From NCBI GenBank assembly GCA_947441875.1, contig CANEUR010000002.1:1-17475 (forward strand): a DNA stretch of 17,475 nucleotides, read 5' to 3'. The position numbers and the translations under genes were made by a program. The stretch is from Rickettsiales bacterium. GTDB lineage: Bacteria; Pseudomonadota; Alphaproteobacteria; Rickettsiales; UBA1997. This document shows positions 1 to 6,644 of the stretch, in pieces. The notes beneath the pieces were generated by a model, which saw nothing but the letters and a program-made list of their open reading frames with translations, did no database searches and was not told the DNA's origin. Within the stretch, counting starts at the first letter, position 1. Each line of letters begins with the position of its first letter.

Positions 1-32
1 AATAATTGCCCTAATAATTGCCCTAATAATTG
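1..32. repeat. 12-bp tandem repeat, about 2.7 copies, cut by the window edge
   Basis: The unit AATAATTGCCCT occurs twice in full and is followed by AATAATTG, with no mismatches. The array may extend to the left of the window. The period is a multiple of three, but no gene is seen here. Confidence 0.8.
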
Positions 33-48
33 TATTAAAAGATACAAT

Positions 49-95
49 TATAATAGCTACAAAGCTATACAAATTATAGCTTTGTAGCTATTATA
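49..95. repeat. Perfect inverted repeat with 21-bp arms and a 5-nt loop
   Basis: The left arm (49-69) and right arm (75-95) are perfect reverse complements around the loop CAAAT. The arm core is TAGCTACAAAGCTATA. It lies downstream of the ankyrin gene, which reads leftward, so it could end that transcript. Neither side has the run of T residues expected of an intrinsic terminator, so a transposon end or cruciform-forming element is equally possible. Confidence 0.8.
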
Positions 96-191
96 GTGCA
101 ACAATTATTTCACTATTTTTTAAAAAGGGATTCAACAGTGCCACCAAGGGTTTCTTGCTTAAATTTTAACTTAAAACTATTTCGTTATTTG

Positions 192-216
192 ATTATTTAA
201 AGATGGGAATTGGTAT
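192..216 (+). mobile_element. Fragment of an IS5-like transposase gene (inverted partner of 3099-3123)
   Basis: These 25 bases are the exact reverse complement of 3099-3123, which is the 5' edge of the transposase remnant at 2589-3123. Read on the plus strand they encode the same YLKMGIG segment. The frame then runs into a stop at once (MGIGMIN-stop), so only a scrap remains. The two copies lie in opposite orientation on either side of the ankyrin gene. I see nothing else recognisable in 96-191. Confidence 0.7.
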
Positions 217-232
217 GATTAATTAAGGAGAA

Positions 233-2419
233 CTACTGGATTCCACAGCGCATAGTACCTTTTTTTTCATTATTAAATTCTGGTTTATGAATTAATTCTC
301 CTGGTGTTGCATCATTAAGATTGGCACCATTTTTTAACAATAATTGTGCTATTTCCATATCTACTTTCATTTCCATATCTACTTGACCAAGAGAAGTCAT
401 TAATGAACTATTATTGGCTTGCGTTTCTCCATAGGGAGCATCACAATGTTCAAGTTTATGAATTAATGCTCTTAGTGTTGCATTATTAAGATTGGCACCA
501 TTTTTTAATAATAATTGTGCTATTTCCATATTTCCTTTGCTAAGAGCAATCATTAATAAAATATTATCGGCTTGCTCCTTTTTTCCACAATGAACATCGG
601 CGCCATGTTCTAGAAGTAATGTCATACTTTCTAGATTATTTTCCATAAAAAATGCACCTTGCAAAATATTGAGACCAATAAGATTTTTATGATTAACATC
701 GGCACCATAGTCTATAAGTAATTTAATCATTTCTATATCATATTTAATATCAGAACATGCAAGTCGTAAGCTAGAGTTACCATAACGATTTTTATAATTA
801 ACATCGGCACCTTTTTTTAACAATAATTTTACTATTTCTATATCGCCTTTCAAAACAAAAAACATTAATAAACTAAAATTATTTTGTGGATCTTTACAAT
901 TAACATCGGCACCATGTTGTATCAGCAATTTAGTAATTTCTTTACAACTATGGGCACAAATATGTAATAAATTATTGTTAATATAAAGAACATCTTTAAT
1001 ATCCATTTGACATTCTTCTAAGAAATATTTTACAATACATTTTTTGTTTGTAATAATTGCAAGATATAAAATATTTTTTTTATCTAATTCTTGAGGTAAA
1101 AAATAACATAAAATATCTGGTCTATCATCGTTAAATGATTTGGCAATTATAGAGCGTTGTAATGTCTTGCATAAAATATTTAATGGTGATCTTGCCTTCT
1201 TATCTTCACGAAGCATTGCAAAGAGATCTTTAAAAACAGGATGATAAATACCTTTTCGTAATAACAATAAAATATCGTCAATTATTTTTTTAAAATTGGC
1301 AATCTCAAATTGTTGTGTAACATTTTCTTTATTATACAATATAATTTGTTGTAAAAAATCTAATGCTAATTTCGCATCTGATTCTAAAACAAGCAATAAA
1401 GCATCTTGTAAATAATCATGTAGAGATGATTTTACATGTTTTTGTTTTGCAAAACTTTTAATAATACCATTAAAATTACTTCCGTTAAAACTTTCTATCA
1501 AATCTCTTGATGCTAATATTTTGTTGTTGTAATCGTTAATCGCACTATTGAATTCATCATTTACTTTTGATGCTGTTTGTTTAGATTTTTTACTGTTTTT
1601 TTGAGTTTTTGGCTCTTTTGAATGCTCTAGCTCTTTTGAATGCTCTAGCTCTTCTGAATGCTCTAGCTCTTCTGAATGTTCTGGTAAAATTTTAACAGGA
1701 TGTTCTTGCGTGCTCGATGATGCTGAGGTAGCTTCTTGTTGAGGCGATTTTAAAAAATGATGTTGTTCATTTTCTTTTATAAGCTTACAAAAGTCTTTTA
1801 TTTCTAATACCGATTCTGTTGTTTTTATATAGTCTTCAAAACCTTGAGTGCTATGTTTTACAATTAAATGTGATGTTTCAAAATGTTGCTTTAATAAATT
1901 ATTTCTTTTAGTATCATCTTTATGAGTATGTGCAGCTCCATCGCACTCAATAGGATATTGTTTTACTAGTTTTTTTTGCTCGTCAAATATATTTATTACC
2001 AAATCAGCGGTGCCAATAACTTTACCATCGCTATCATAAATCAATCCTTCTTTTTCGATTTCAACACGATTATCTAAAATTTGACGACTAAATACCAATT
2101 GAAGATGACCTAATAACTCTCTCTGAAAATCAGTTATTGTGGAAGTGTGTTTGAATATTAATTTTACAAATTGTTCTAGCATAGCTTTGTCAGCTGTTTT
2201 GTTTGAGTCAAAATAACCTGGATCTTGTGATAATTTGCATTTAATTACTTGTGCAAGTTGAATTTTACATAATCTCTCTTCTATTGTTTCTAAGTTTGTG
2301 TAAATAAATTCTGATAAATGTAGATTTAATTTTGATAAAATTTTAATCAATTCTTGTTTATCTATTGATGAGTCTTTTAAATATATTAATGCTGTTTCTA
2401 AATAGTTAAGTTCTGGCAT
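233..2419 (-). CDS. Ankyrin-repeat protein with a putative PD-(D/E)XK/RAP-like N-terminal domain
   Basis: This 728-residue protein has no signal peptide or membrane segment. Residues about 100-210 carry an acidic pattern: D139 in GTADLVI, E158 and D160 in IECDGAAH, H164, D169, K171 and R172. That order (D, then E-x-D-G-x-x-H, then D-x-x-R) resembles RAP, DUF559 and Vsr-like members of the PD-(D/E)XK nuclease fold. Four 6-residue EHS(E/K)EL repeats follow (247-270), then a lysine-rich linker. Ankyrin repeats fill about 447-705, with repeated LLxxGADVN motifs. Ankyrin proteins of intracellular bacteria often bind host proteins, so an effector or toxin role is inferred, not shown. The gene stands alone between fragments of one transposon. 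The start is the first ATG, with no clear ribosome binding site. The nuclease assignment is pattern-based; ankyrin is certain. Confidence 0.85.
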   Translation of the reverse strand: MPELNYLETALIYLKDSSIDKQELIKILSKLNLHLSEFIYTNLETIEERLCKIQLAQVIKCKLSQDPGYFDSNKTADKAMLEQFVKLIFKHTSTITDFQRELLGHLQLVFSRQILDNRVEIEKEGLIYDSDGKVIGTADLVINIFDEQKKLVKQYPIECDGAAHTHKDDTKRNNLLKQHFETSHLIVKHSTQGFEDYIKTTESVLEIKDFCKLIKENEQHHFLKSPQQEATSASSSTQEHPVKILPEHSEELEHSEELEHSKELEHSKEPKTQKNSKKSKQTASKVNDEFNSAINDYNNKILASRDLIESFNGSNFNGIIKSFAKQKHVKSSLHDYLQDALLLVLESDAKLALDFLQQIILYNKENVTQQFEIANFKKIIDDILLLLRKGIYHPVFKDLFAMLREDKKARSPLNILCKTLQRSIIAKSFNDDRPDILCYFLPQELDKKNILYLAIITNKKCIVKYFLEECQMDIKDVLYINNNLLHICAHSCKEITKLLIQHGADVNCKDPQNNFSLLMFFVLKGDIEIVKLLLKKGADVNYKNRYGNSSLRLACSDIKYDIEMIKLLIDYGADVNHKNLIGLNILQGAFFMENNLESMTLLLEHGADVHCGKKEQADNILLMIALSKGNMEIAQLLLKNGANLNNATLRALIHKLEHCDAPYGETQANNSSLMTSLGQVDMEMKVDMEIAQLLLKNGANLNDATPGELIHKPEFNNEKKGTMRCGIQ
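284..533 (-). repeat. Segmental duplication in the 3' end of the ankyrin gene
   Basis: A stretch of about 79 bases at 284-362 recurs at 455-533 with only a handful of differences, giving a period of 171 bp (57 codons). Both copies encode MEIAQLLLKNGANLN(N/D)AT. Within it, ATTTCCATATCTACTT occurs twice 18 bp apart (351-366 and 369-384), giving VDMEMK-VDMEIA. All the periods keep the reading frame, so repeats can be gained or lost without breaking the protein. Confidence 0.8.
1610..1681 (-). repeat. 18-bp in-frame tandem repeat, four copies
   Basis: Four consecutive 18-bp units encode EHSEEL, EHSEEL, EHSKEL and EHSKEP in the linker between the N-terminal domain and the ankyrin part. The units are nearly identical at the DNA level, with Glu/Lys alternation from single-base differences. 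This looks like a recent slippage expansion. Confidence 0.9.
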
Positions 2420-2492
2420 ATAAATTATAAAAATATTAAATTAGGGTTTTGGAATATTTTATAGAGTATTATCTCTAATTAATTTTTAACAA

Positions 2493-2520
2493 ATTTTACT
2501 TTTATATTATTAAATATCAA
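2493..2520 (-). promoter_or_regulatory. Candidate promoter of the ankyrin gene
   Basis: On the minus strand TTGATA and TAAAAT are separated by 16 bp, with the -10 box about 75 bp upstream of the ATG. The match to the vegetative consensus is reasonable, but the AT-rich background makes chance matches common. Nothing else is seen between the start codon and the transposon end at 2589. Confidence 0.4.
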
Positions 2521-2588
2521 TTTATTTTTTTTAAATGCAAGATAAATTTTTTATCAGTTAAAAAGTTAAATTTTGCTAAACTTCTTTT

Positions 2589-3123
2589 GGGACTGTTGCA
2601 CCACTCTCTGATTAAATTATAATGTAATTTCTTACAAATGCGGGGGGTTATTTTTACTCAGATAAACCTGTCTCTTGGTGATTTTTGAGGTTTTTTCTCA
2701 AATTTCCCTGATTTTAGAGGCAACTTATCCCTTGTAAGCATTAGGAGTTAGGGGGTATAAATCATCACTAATCTTTTTAAGTTGTGAGATATGGCCTCCA
2801 TAAAAGCGGTGAATTGATTTTTAGCAATGTTTATATAGCGAACTCGATGATTTGTTTTGGAAAAAACCCTTGTGTATGGAGCTCTTAGTTTGTTGTAAAA
2901 CTGATCTAGATCTTTATTGTTATCCTTCATATATTACCACCTTTGCAACCAAAATTAGCATCTTTGGCAACTTTTGGCAAGATTTTATTGTTAAATTGTT
3001 CTTGCCTTTCTTTGATTGCCTTTTCTCTTTCTTGCCATAAAGAAGCTTTGGAGATTAGATGGTTTGCTAGTTGTTCTTTTAAGAAGATTGAATATTTTAT
3101 ACCAATTCCCATCTTTAAATAAT
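2589..3123 (-). mobile_element. Truncated IS5-like insertion sequence remnant
   Basis: The element keeps one terminal sequence, GGGACTGTTGCACC, at 2589-2602. After this come about 145 bp of non-coding DNA containing a small hairpin (2684-2689 with 2697-2702), then the remains of a transposase gene. The opposite end is missing: the element stops at 3123, five bases from the stop codon of the YceI gene. The last 25 bp recur inverted at 192-216. The terminal sequence also resembles the end of the palindrome at 6321-6396, and it loosely recalls IS6-family ends, but the protein fragments fit IS5-type transposases. Confidence 0.65.
2748..3112 (-). pseudogene. IS5-family transposase remnant (internally deleted, frameshifted)
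   Basis: Two open stretches join through an ATGA overlap at 2927-2930. The upstream one contains LISKASLWQEREKAIKERQ and ends in DANFGCKGGN. In IS5-type transposases this precedes the segment beginning (F/Y)WYGYK. The downstream one holds DLDQFYNKLRAPYTRVFSK, then NHRVRY and AKNQFTAFMEAISHNLKRLV, the usual C-terminus. From memory of the family, roughly a hundred residues of the DDE core are missing between them, as is the N-terminal domain. Where relatives read YERVFS, this copy reads YTRVFS, so the catalytic glutamate appears lost as well. The element cannot transpose on its own. Confidence 0.75.
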
Positions 3124-3128
3124 ACCAC

Positions 3129-4241
3129 TTATAGAGAAGATTTATTCGCTTCTAATGAAAATTTAATTTGTACATTGTTAGATATTTTTTTATCCCGAGA
3201 ATCTTTATTGCCAATATCAAATAAATTTCTTGGTAAAGTGGCACTACCAGAGACTTTTGCTTTTTTGTTATCATTTTCGAGTTTAGCAGTAAAATTTAGA
3301 TCGATAGGCAATTTTTTATTTTTAATAATCAGTTCACCTTTGGCAAGATAAGAATCTTTATTGGCAGAAGGTGTTATCTGAATTGATTTAAAAATAGCGG
3401 TAGGAAACTTTTCAACAGCTAACCACTGCTCATTTTTAGCGATTTCTAAAGCTTCGATGAATCTGATATCTATAGATTTCATATCAACCTCAACCTCTAT
3501 TGAGCTTTGATCTAGGTTGTTTTTATCAAAAATAATTTTACTTTTATATTTTTTAAAAACTCCAACTATTTCAGAGCTTTCTTGAAATAATGAAAATTCT
3601 AAAGTGCTTGTTTTAGGATCTACCTGCCAGTAATTTTTATTATTGCTTTGCTTGATTTTATCTGCTTCATTAATATAAATGGCTTCCGCTTCAATGTTTA
3701 TTTTGATAACATCGCCAATGCCAGGTAAGCCGTATTTCATATTAAAATCAGATCTTTTTATTTTAGCCGAACCGCTAATTCCTAGGGTTTTTTTCTGAGA
3801 AATAGGATTTAAGCCAATTTTATTTAATTTTACCTGCAATTCTATTGGTTTTTTAATGCCTAGCAAAGTTAAAAAACCTCGAATTGTGCCAAAATTGTTG
3901 CCATTTTGCTGAATTGTAGAACTTTCAAAAATTATTTCTGGAAACTGATCGACATTGAAAAAATCGGATGTTTTTAGATGATTATCAAATCGCTCAATAC
4001 CGGTATTTATAGAATTTGTTTTAATAACTATTTTTACCGAACTGTTTTGTAAATCTTTTTCATCAAGTAAAACCTCTCCTTCAACAGTATTAAACTTGCC
4101 AGAAGGGCTAGAAAAACCAAAATGTTCGGCTTGCCAAACTATATTGATATGATTAGGATCAATTTTATATAAATCGGTAGCAAAGACGAAGTTTATTGGA
4201 GAGAAAATGATAAATAATAAAGATAGTAAAATTTTTTTCAT
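3129..4241 (-). CDS. Tandem YceI-domain periplasmic protein
   Basis: The protein has 370 residues. Residues 1-21 form a signal peptide (a lysine pair, a hydrophobic core, then FVFA before TD). Two YceI-like lipocalin-fold domains follow, at about 23-190 and 204-370. Each opens with (Y/W)xxDPxxSxxxF-like spacing and contains DxxxFPxxxFxS (DQFPEIIFES, EKFPTAIFKS). YceI proteins bind polyisoprenoid lipids such as quinones in the periplasm. Single-domain proteins of about 190 residues are usual, so a duplication fused end to end is less common. The two halves are well diverged, so the fusion is old. It is the last gene of the fabZ-lpxA-dnaQ run, starting 7 bp after dnaQ. The ligand and exact role are unknown. 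Confidence 0.85.
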   Translation of the reverse strand: MKKILLSLLFIIFSPINFVFATDLYKIDPNHINIVWQAEHFGFSSPSGKFNTVEGEVLLDEKDLQNSSVKIVIKTNSINTGIERFDNHLKTSDFFNVDQFPEIIFESSTIQQNGNNFGTIRGFLTLLGIKKPIELQVKLNKIGLNPISQKKTLGISGSAKIKRSDFNMKYGLPGIGDVIKINIEAEAIYINEADKIKQSNNKNYWQVDPKTSTLEFSLFQESSEIVGVFKKYKSKIIFDKNNLDQSSIEVEVDMKSIDIRFIEALEIAKNEQWLAVEKFPTAIFKSIQITPSANKDSYLAKGELIIKNKKLPIDLNFTAKLENDNKKAKVSGSATLPRNLFDIGNKDSRDKKISNNVQIKFSLEANKSSL

Positions 4242-4248
4242 AAAATAA

Positions 4249-4938
4249 TTATTGATTATTATACCAAAAGTTCTTTTTAAAATTATTTAAAATAAATTCT
4301 TGATGCAAATTTAATTGGTTTTGAGTTAAAGAAAAATCTCGTTTTGGTAAATTATATTGTTGCCTCACAAATTTGGTAGTTATTGGTTGAATGATATCAT
4401 CTTTTTTAGCAAAAGAAAAACCACCTTGTGAACCGCAAGTAAGCTCAAGATACACCAAACACAGCAATTCGGTATCAATTAAAGCACTGTGTTTTTCTCT
4501 TTTAGTTAAATCTATTTTAAATCTTTTACATAAAGCATCTAGAGAATTAGGTGAATTCGGAAATTTTTGTCTGGCTAAAACAAGAGTATCAATTATTTTA
4601 TTTTGAGTAAGTAAAGGTAAGCCAATATTGTTTAGTTCGAAGTTGAGAAATTTTAAATCAAACATCGCATTATGAATAATGAGCGGATCGTTCTTAATAA
4701 AATCGAGAAAATCGTTGGCAACTTCTGAAAAAACTGGCTTATCTAGTAAAAATTCGGTAGAAATTCCATGCACCATAAAAGCCTCATGTGGCACAGTGCG
4801 ATTTGGATTAGCATAACAATGAAAATAATTGCCAGTTTTTACTTTATCGATAATTTCAAAAGCCGCTATTTCGATAACTCTATGACCATCTTTTGGATCA
4901 AGCCCAGTTGTTTCGGTATCAAGACAAATTTCGCGCAT
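4249..4938 (-). CDS. dnaQ: DNA polymerase III epsilon subunit (3'-5' proofreading exonuclease)
   Basis: DnaQ removes misincorporated bases during replication as part of the Pol III core. With the ATG start the protein has 229 residues. Exo I is seen as LDTETTG (D7, E9), Exo II as HNAMFD (D94), and Exo III as HSALID (H150, D155), so the DEDDh active site is complete. The C-terminus carries the QxNLHQEF stretch, in the region expected to contact the polymerase alpha subunit. I chose the ATG because it sits one base after the lpxA stop (TAAAATG). A TTG three codons upstream would instead overlap lpxA by 8 bp. Its place in a lipid A operon probably reflects co-transcription only. Confidence 0.93.
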   Translation of the reverse strand: MREICLDTETTGLDPKDGHRVIEIAAFEIIDKVKTGNYFHCYANPNRTVPHEAFMVHGISTEFLLDKPVFSEVANDFLDFIKNDPLIIHNAMFDLKFLNFELNNIGLPLLTQNKIIDTLVLARQKFPNSPNSLDALCKRFKIDLTKREKHSALIDTELLCLVYLELTCGSQGGFSFAKKDDIIQPITTKFVRQQYNLPKRDFSLTQNQLNLHQEFILNNFKKNFWYNNQ

Positions 4939-4939
4939 T

Positions 4940-5752
4940 TTAGTCAAAGTTTTTTGGTTGACAAAGAGGGTTTTTGCCTTCTTTAGATGTAATGAATTTA
5001 ATGATATCTTCTGCTAAAGTATCATTAAAAGCATGGTTAATGTTTTGTAGCCTTTCAAGTAAAGTGACAGATTTTTGACTTTGATTAAAAAGTTGTGCAA
5101 AAAAATCTTGTAAAATATTAATTTGTTTTCTATCGATATTTTTTCTTTTTAAGCCAACTAAATTTAGACCAACCAAATAAGCCCTCTCTCCTCTTACCAA
5201 GCCATAAGGAATAACATCTTTTTCAATACCAGACATGCCACCAATCATAGCATTTTTGCCAATTCTAGTAAATTGCTTAACCGCAGATAAACCGCCAATA
5301 ATAACATTATCTTCAATCATGACATGGCCGGCTAAAGTGGCATTATTTGCTAAAATAACATTATTACCAACTTCACAATCGTGAGCAATGTGCGAGCCAA
5401 CCATAAACAAACAATTATCGCCAATTTTAGTAAGCATTTTATCGCCCTGGGTGCCAAGATGAATAGTGACATTTTCTCTTATGGTATTATTATTGCCGAT
5501 AGTAACTTGAGAATTTTCACCTTTAAATTTTAAATCTTGCGGTGCAAGACCAATAGTTACAAACGGATAAATAATATTATTTTTGCCAATTATGGTATGA
5601 CCATCTATGACTATGTGCGATTTTAAAAATGTGCCAGAATCTATTTGAGCTTGCTTACCAACAATGCAATAAGGACCAATTATCACATCGGAGGCGATTT
5701 TTGCCGAACTATCAACAATTGCAGTAGGATGAATAAGGTTTTTATTGGTCAT
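4940..5752 (-). CDS. lpxA: UDP-N-acetylglucosamine acyltransferase
   Basis: LpxA catalyses the first step of lipid A synthesis, transferring a 3-hydroxyacyl chain from ACP to UDP-GlcNAc in the cytoplasm. The 270-residue protein is mostly hexapeptide repeats forming a left-handed beta helix. The catalytic base is H124 in IAHDCEVGN (E. coli H125). The second glycine of IGGMSG matches E. coli G173, the position that permits a long acyl chain. The usual HQF motif reads KQF here (VKQFTRIG), so a normally conserved histidine is lysine. The ATG start overlaps the fabZ end by 11 bp; an upstream TTG would add four residues. Its presence argues that the cell makes lipid A. Confidence 0.95.
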   Translation of the reverse strand: MTNKNLIHPTAIVDSSAKIASDVIIGPYCIVGKQAQIDSGTFLKSHIVIDGHTIIGKNNIIYPFVTIGLAPQDLKFKGENSQVTIGNNNTIRENVTIHLGTQGDKMLTKIGDNCLFMVGSHIAHDCEVGNNVILANNATLAGHVMIEDNVIIGGLSAVKQFTRIGKNAMIGGMSGIEKDVIPYGLVRGERAYLVGLNLVGLKRKNIDRKQINILQDFFAQLFNQSQKSVTLLERLQNINHAFNDTLAEDIIKFITSKEGKNPLCQPKNFD

Positions 5753-6188
5753 TTTTTTTATCAATAATCATTGCAGAAAGACTGGCCTCGGCAACTTTTT
5801 TACCATCAACAATGCCTAAGGCATTGAGCTTCCAAACATTGCCTCTATTTTGCATGGTTTCAACATGCAATTCTAAAACATCTCCTGGAACAACTGGTTT
5901 GCGAAATTTTGCCCCATCAATTGACATAAAATAAACTAATTTTTCTTGCGGTTTAAAACCCGGACAACAAGTTACCATTAAGGCCCCAGCTTGTGCCATT
6001 GCTTCAATAATTAAAACACCAGGCATAATGGGATGATCAGGAAAATGACCTAAAAAATGAGGCTCATTGAAAGAAACATTTTTAACAGCGATAATTTTTT
6101 TATTAAACTCTATACTTATAACTTTATCGACAAGCAATAAAGGATAGCGATGGGGTAGGGATTGTAGAATTTTTTTTATATCTATCAT
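5742..6188 (-). CDS. fabZ: 3-hydroxyacyl-ACP dehydratase FabZ
   Basis: FabZ dehydrates 3-hydroxyacyl-ACP in type II fatty acid elongation and competes with LpxA for the 3-hydroxy substrate, which is why the two genes usually travel together. The protein has 148 residues, a typical length, and a hotdog fold. The active site is visible as GHFPDHPIMPGVL (H48) followed by EAMAQ (E62). The ATG follows a weak leader. In most proteobacteria lpxD lies just upstream. Here that place is taken by a 224-bp gap with a palindrome and then rpsU, so the usual lpxD-fabZ-lpxA cluster has been broken. Confidence 0.95.
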   Translation of the reverse strand: MIDIKKILQSLPHRYPLLLVDKVISIEFNKKIIAVKNVSFNEPHFLGHFPDHPIMPGVLIIEAMAQAGALMVTCCPGFKPQEKLVYFMSIDGAKFRKPVVPGDVLELHVETMQNRGNVWKLNALGIVDGKKVAEASLSAMIIDKKNDQ

Positions 6189-6233
6189 AATAAAACAACA
6201 TAATAAGATTTTAAAATTGTGGATTTTTTATTT

Positions 6234-6262
6234 AGTATACATTCTAAACTATAGAATTGTAA
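6234..6262 (-). promoter_or_regulatory. Candidate promoter of the fabZ-lpxA-dnaQ-yceI run
   Basis: On the minus strand TTACAA and TATACT are spaced by 17 bp, about 45 bp upstream of the fabZ ATG. The -10 box is good and the -35 box weak. It lies between the palindrome and fabZ, where a promoter is needed if the operon is independent of rpsU. Confidence 0.35.
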
Positions 6263-6320
6263 TGTTAAAGATTGTTTTAAAGACAATTAAAAATATTTTG
6301 CTACATCAAGATGTTAAGGG

Positions 6321-6396
6321 ACTGTTGCATCGGAAATTTATTTTAATTTTTTGCTATTTTTTAGAAAAAATTAAAATAAATTTAAGATGCAACAGT
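6321..6396. repeat. MITE-like palindrome with ACTGTTGCATC ends
   Basis: The outer arms ACTGTTGCATC (6321-6331) and GATGCAACAGT (6386-6396) are exact reverse complements. After a 2-bp mismatch come 19-bp perfect inner arms (6334-6352 and 6365-6383) around a 12-nt loop. With the GGG just before it, the left end reads GGGACTGTTGCAT, almost the same as the terminal sequence of the IS remnant at 2589. TTA flanks both sides (6314-6316 and 6398-6400) and could be a target duplication. It begins 16 bp past the rpsU stop and could also fold in the rpsU transcript. No T-run follows it in the rpsU direction. Confidence 0.75.
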
Positions 6397-6412
6397 TTTA
6401 TTGTTTTTTAAC

Positions 6413-6610
6413 TTAATAAACATTCTCACCTTTTCTAGCTTTTTTCTTACGCACAATGCTTTCGTCTCGCTTTCTTTGAATTTTCTTTGAAGGCTTTTCA
6501 AATTCATTTCTTCTTCTGGCTTCTTTGACTAAACCGTCTTTTTGTGCTTTTTTACGAAATGTTCTGATTGCCATTTCAATGTTATTTTTACCATGAACTA
6601 AAACTTCCAT
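6413..6610 (-). CDS. rpsU: 30S ribosomal protein bS21
   Basis: bS21 binds the small subunit near the 3' end of 16S rRNA and aids initiation. The protein has 65 residues and is strongly basic. It has the family's opening M(E/Q)VLV, the segment AIRTFRKKAQKDGLVKEARRR and the motif EKPSKK, then a basic tail. It is the last gene of the tRNA-His to hpf run, 34 bp after hpf, and has an unusually strong ribosome binding site for this window. The ORF on the opposite strand at 6217-6411 is only the palindrome read through. Confidence 0.93.
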   Translation of the reverse strand: MEVLVHGKNNIEMAIRTFRKKAQKDGLVKEARRRNEFEKPSKKIQRKRDESIVRKKKARKGENVY

Positions 6611-6618
6611 TTGTTTTT

Positions 6619-6628
6619 ACCTCCTTTT
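6619..6628 (-). promoter_or_regulatory. Strong Shine-Dalgarno of rpsU
   Basis: The minus strand reads AAAAGGAGGT, ending 8 bases before the ATG. This is a near-perfect match to the anti-Shine-Dalgarno. Most other genes here have no visible Shine-Dalgarno, so it confirms the start and suggests high translation. Confidence 0.9.
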
Positions 6629-6644
6629 GTGTAAATAAAATAAA

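Noticed and set aside
49..95. Intrinsic terminator of the ankyrin gene
   Set aside because: The stem is long and perfect, but no T-run follows in the direction of transcription, so I list it as an inverted repeat only.
305..313. TGTTGCATC inside the ankyrin gene as another copy of the palindrome element
   Set aside because: It falls within the ankyrin repeat coding for NDAT and its duplicate partner at 455-533 differs, so this 9-mer is a coincidence. It also warns against over-reading isolated 9-mers.
2852..3351. Plus-strand open frames across the IS remnant and the YceI 3' end
   Set aside because: They are opposite-strand shadows of the transposase remnant and the YceI gene, with no recognisable motifs.
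4939..4947. TTG start for DnaQ three codons upstream
   Set aside because: The ATG directly after the lpxA stop gives the usual MREI(x)LDTETTG opening of the family.
6321..6396. Rho-independent terminator of rpsU
   Set aside because: No T-run follows on the minus strand, and the end sequence matches the IS terminus better than a terminator. A role in 3' end stability is not excluded.
6217..6411. Plus-strand 64-codon open frame between fabZ and rpsU
   Set aside because: Much of it is the palindrome and AT-rich spacer. It has no family features and runs against both neighbours.
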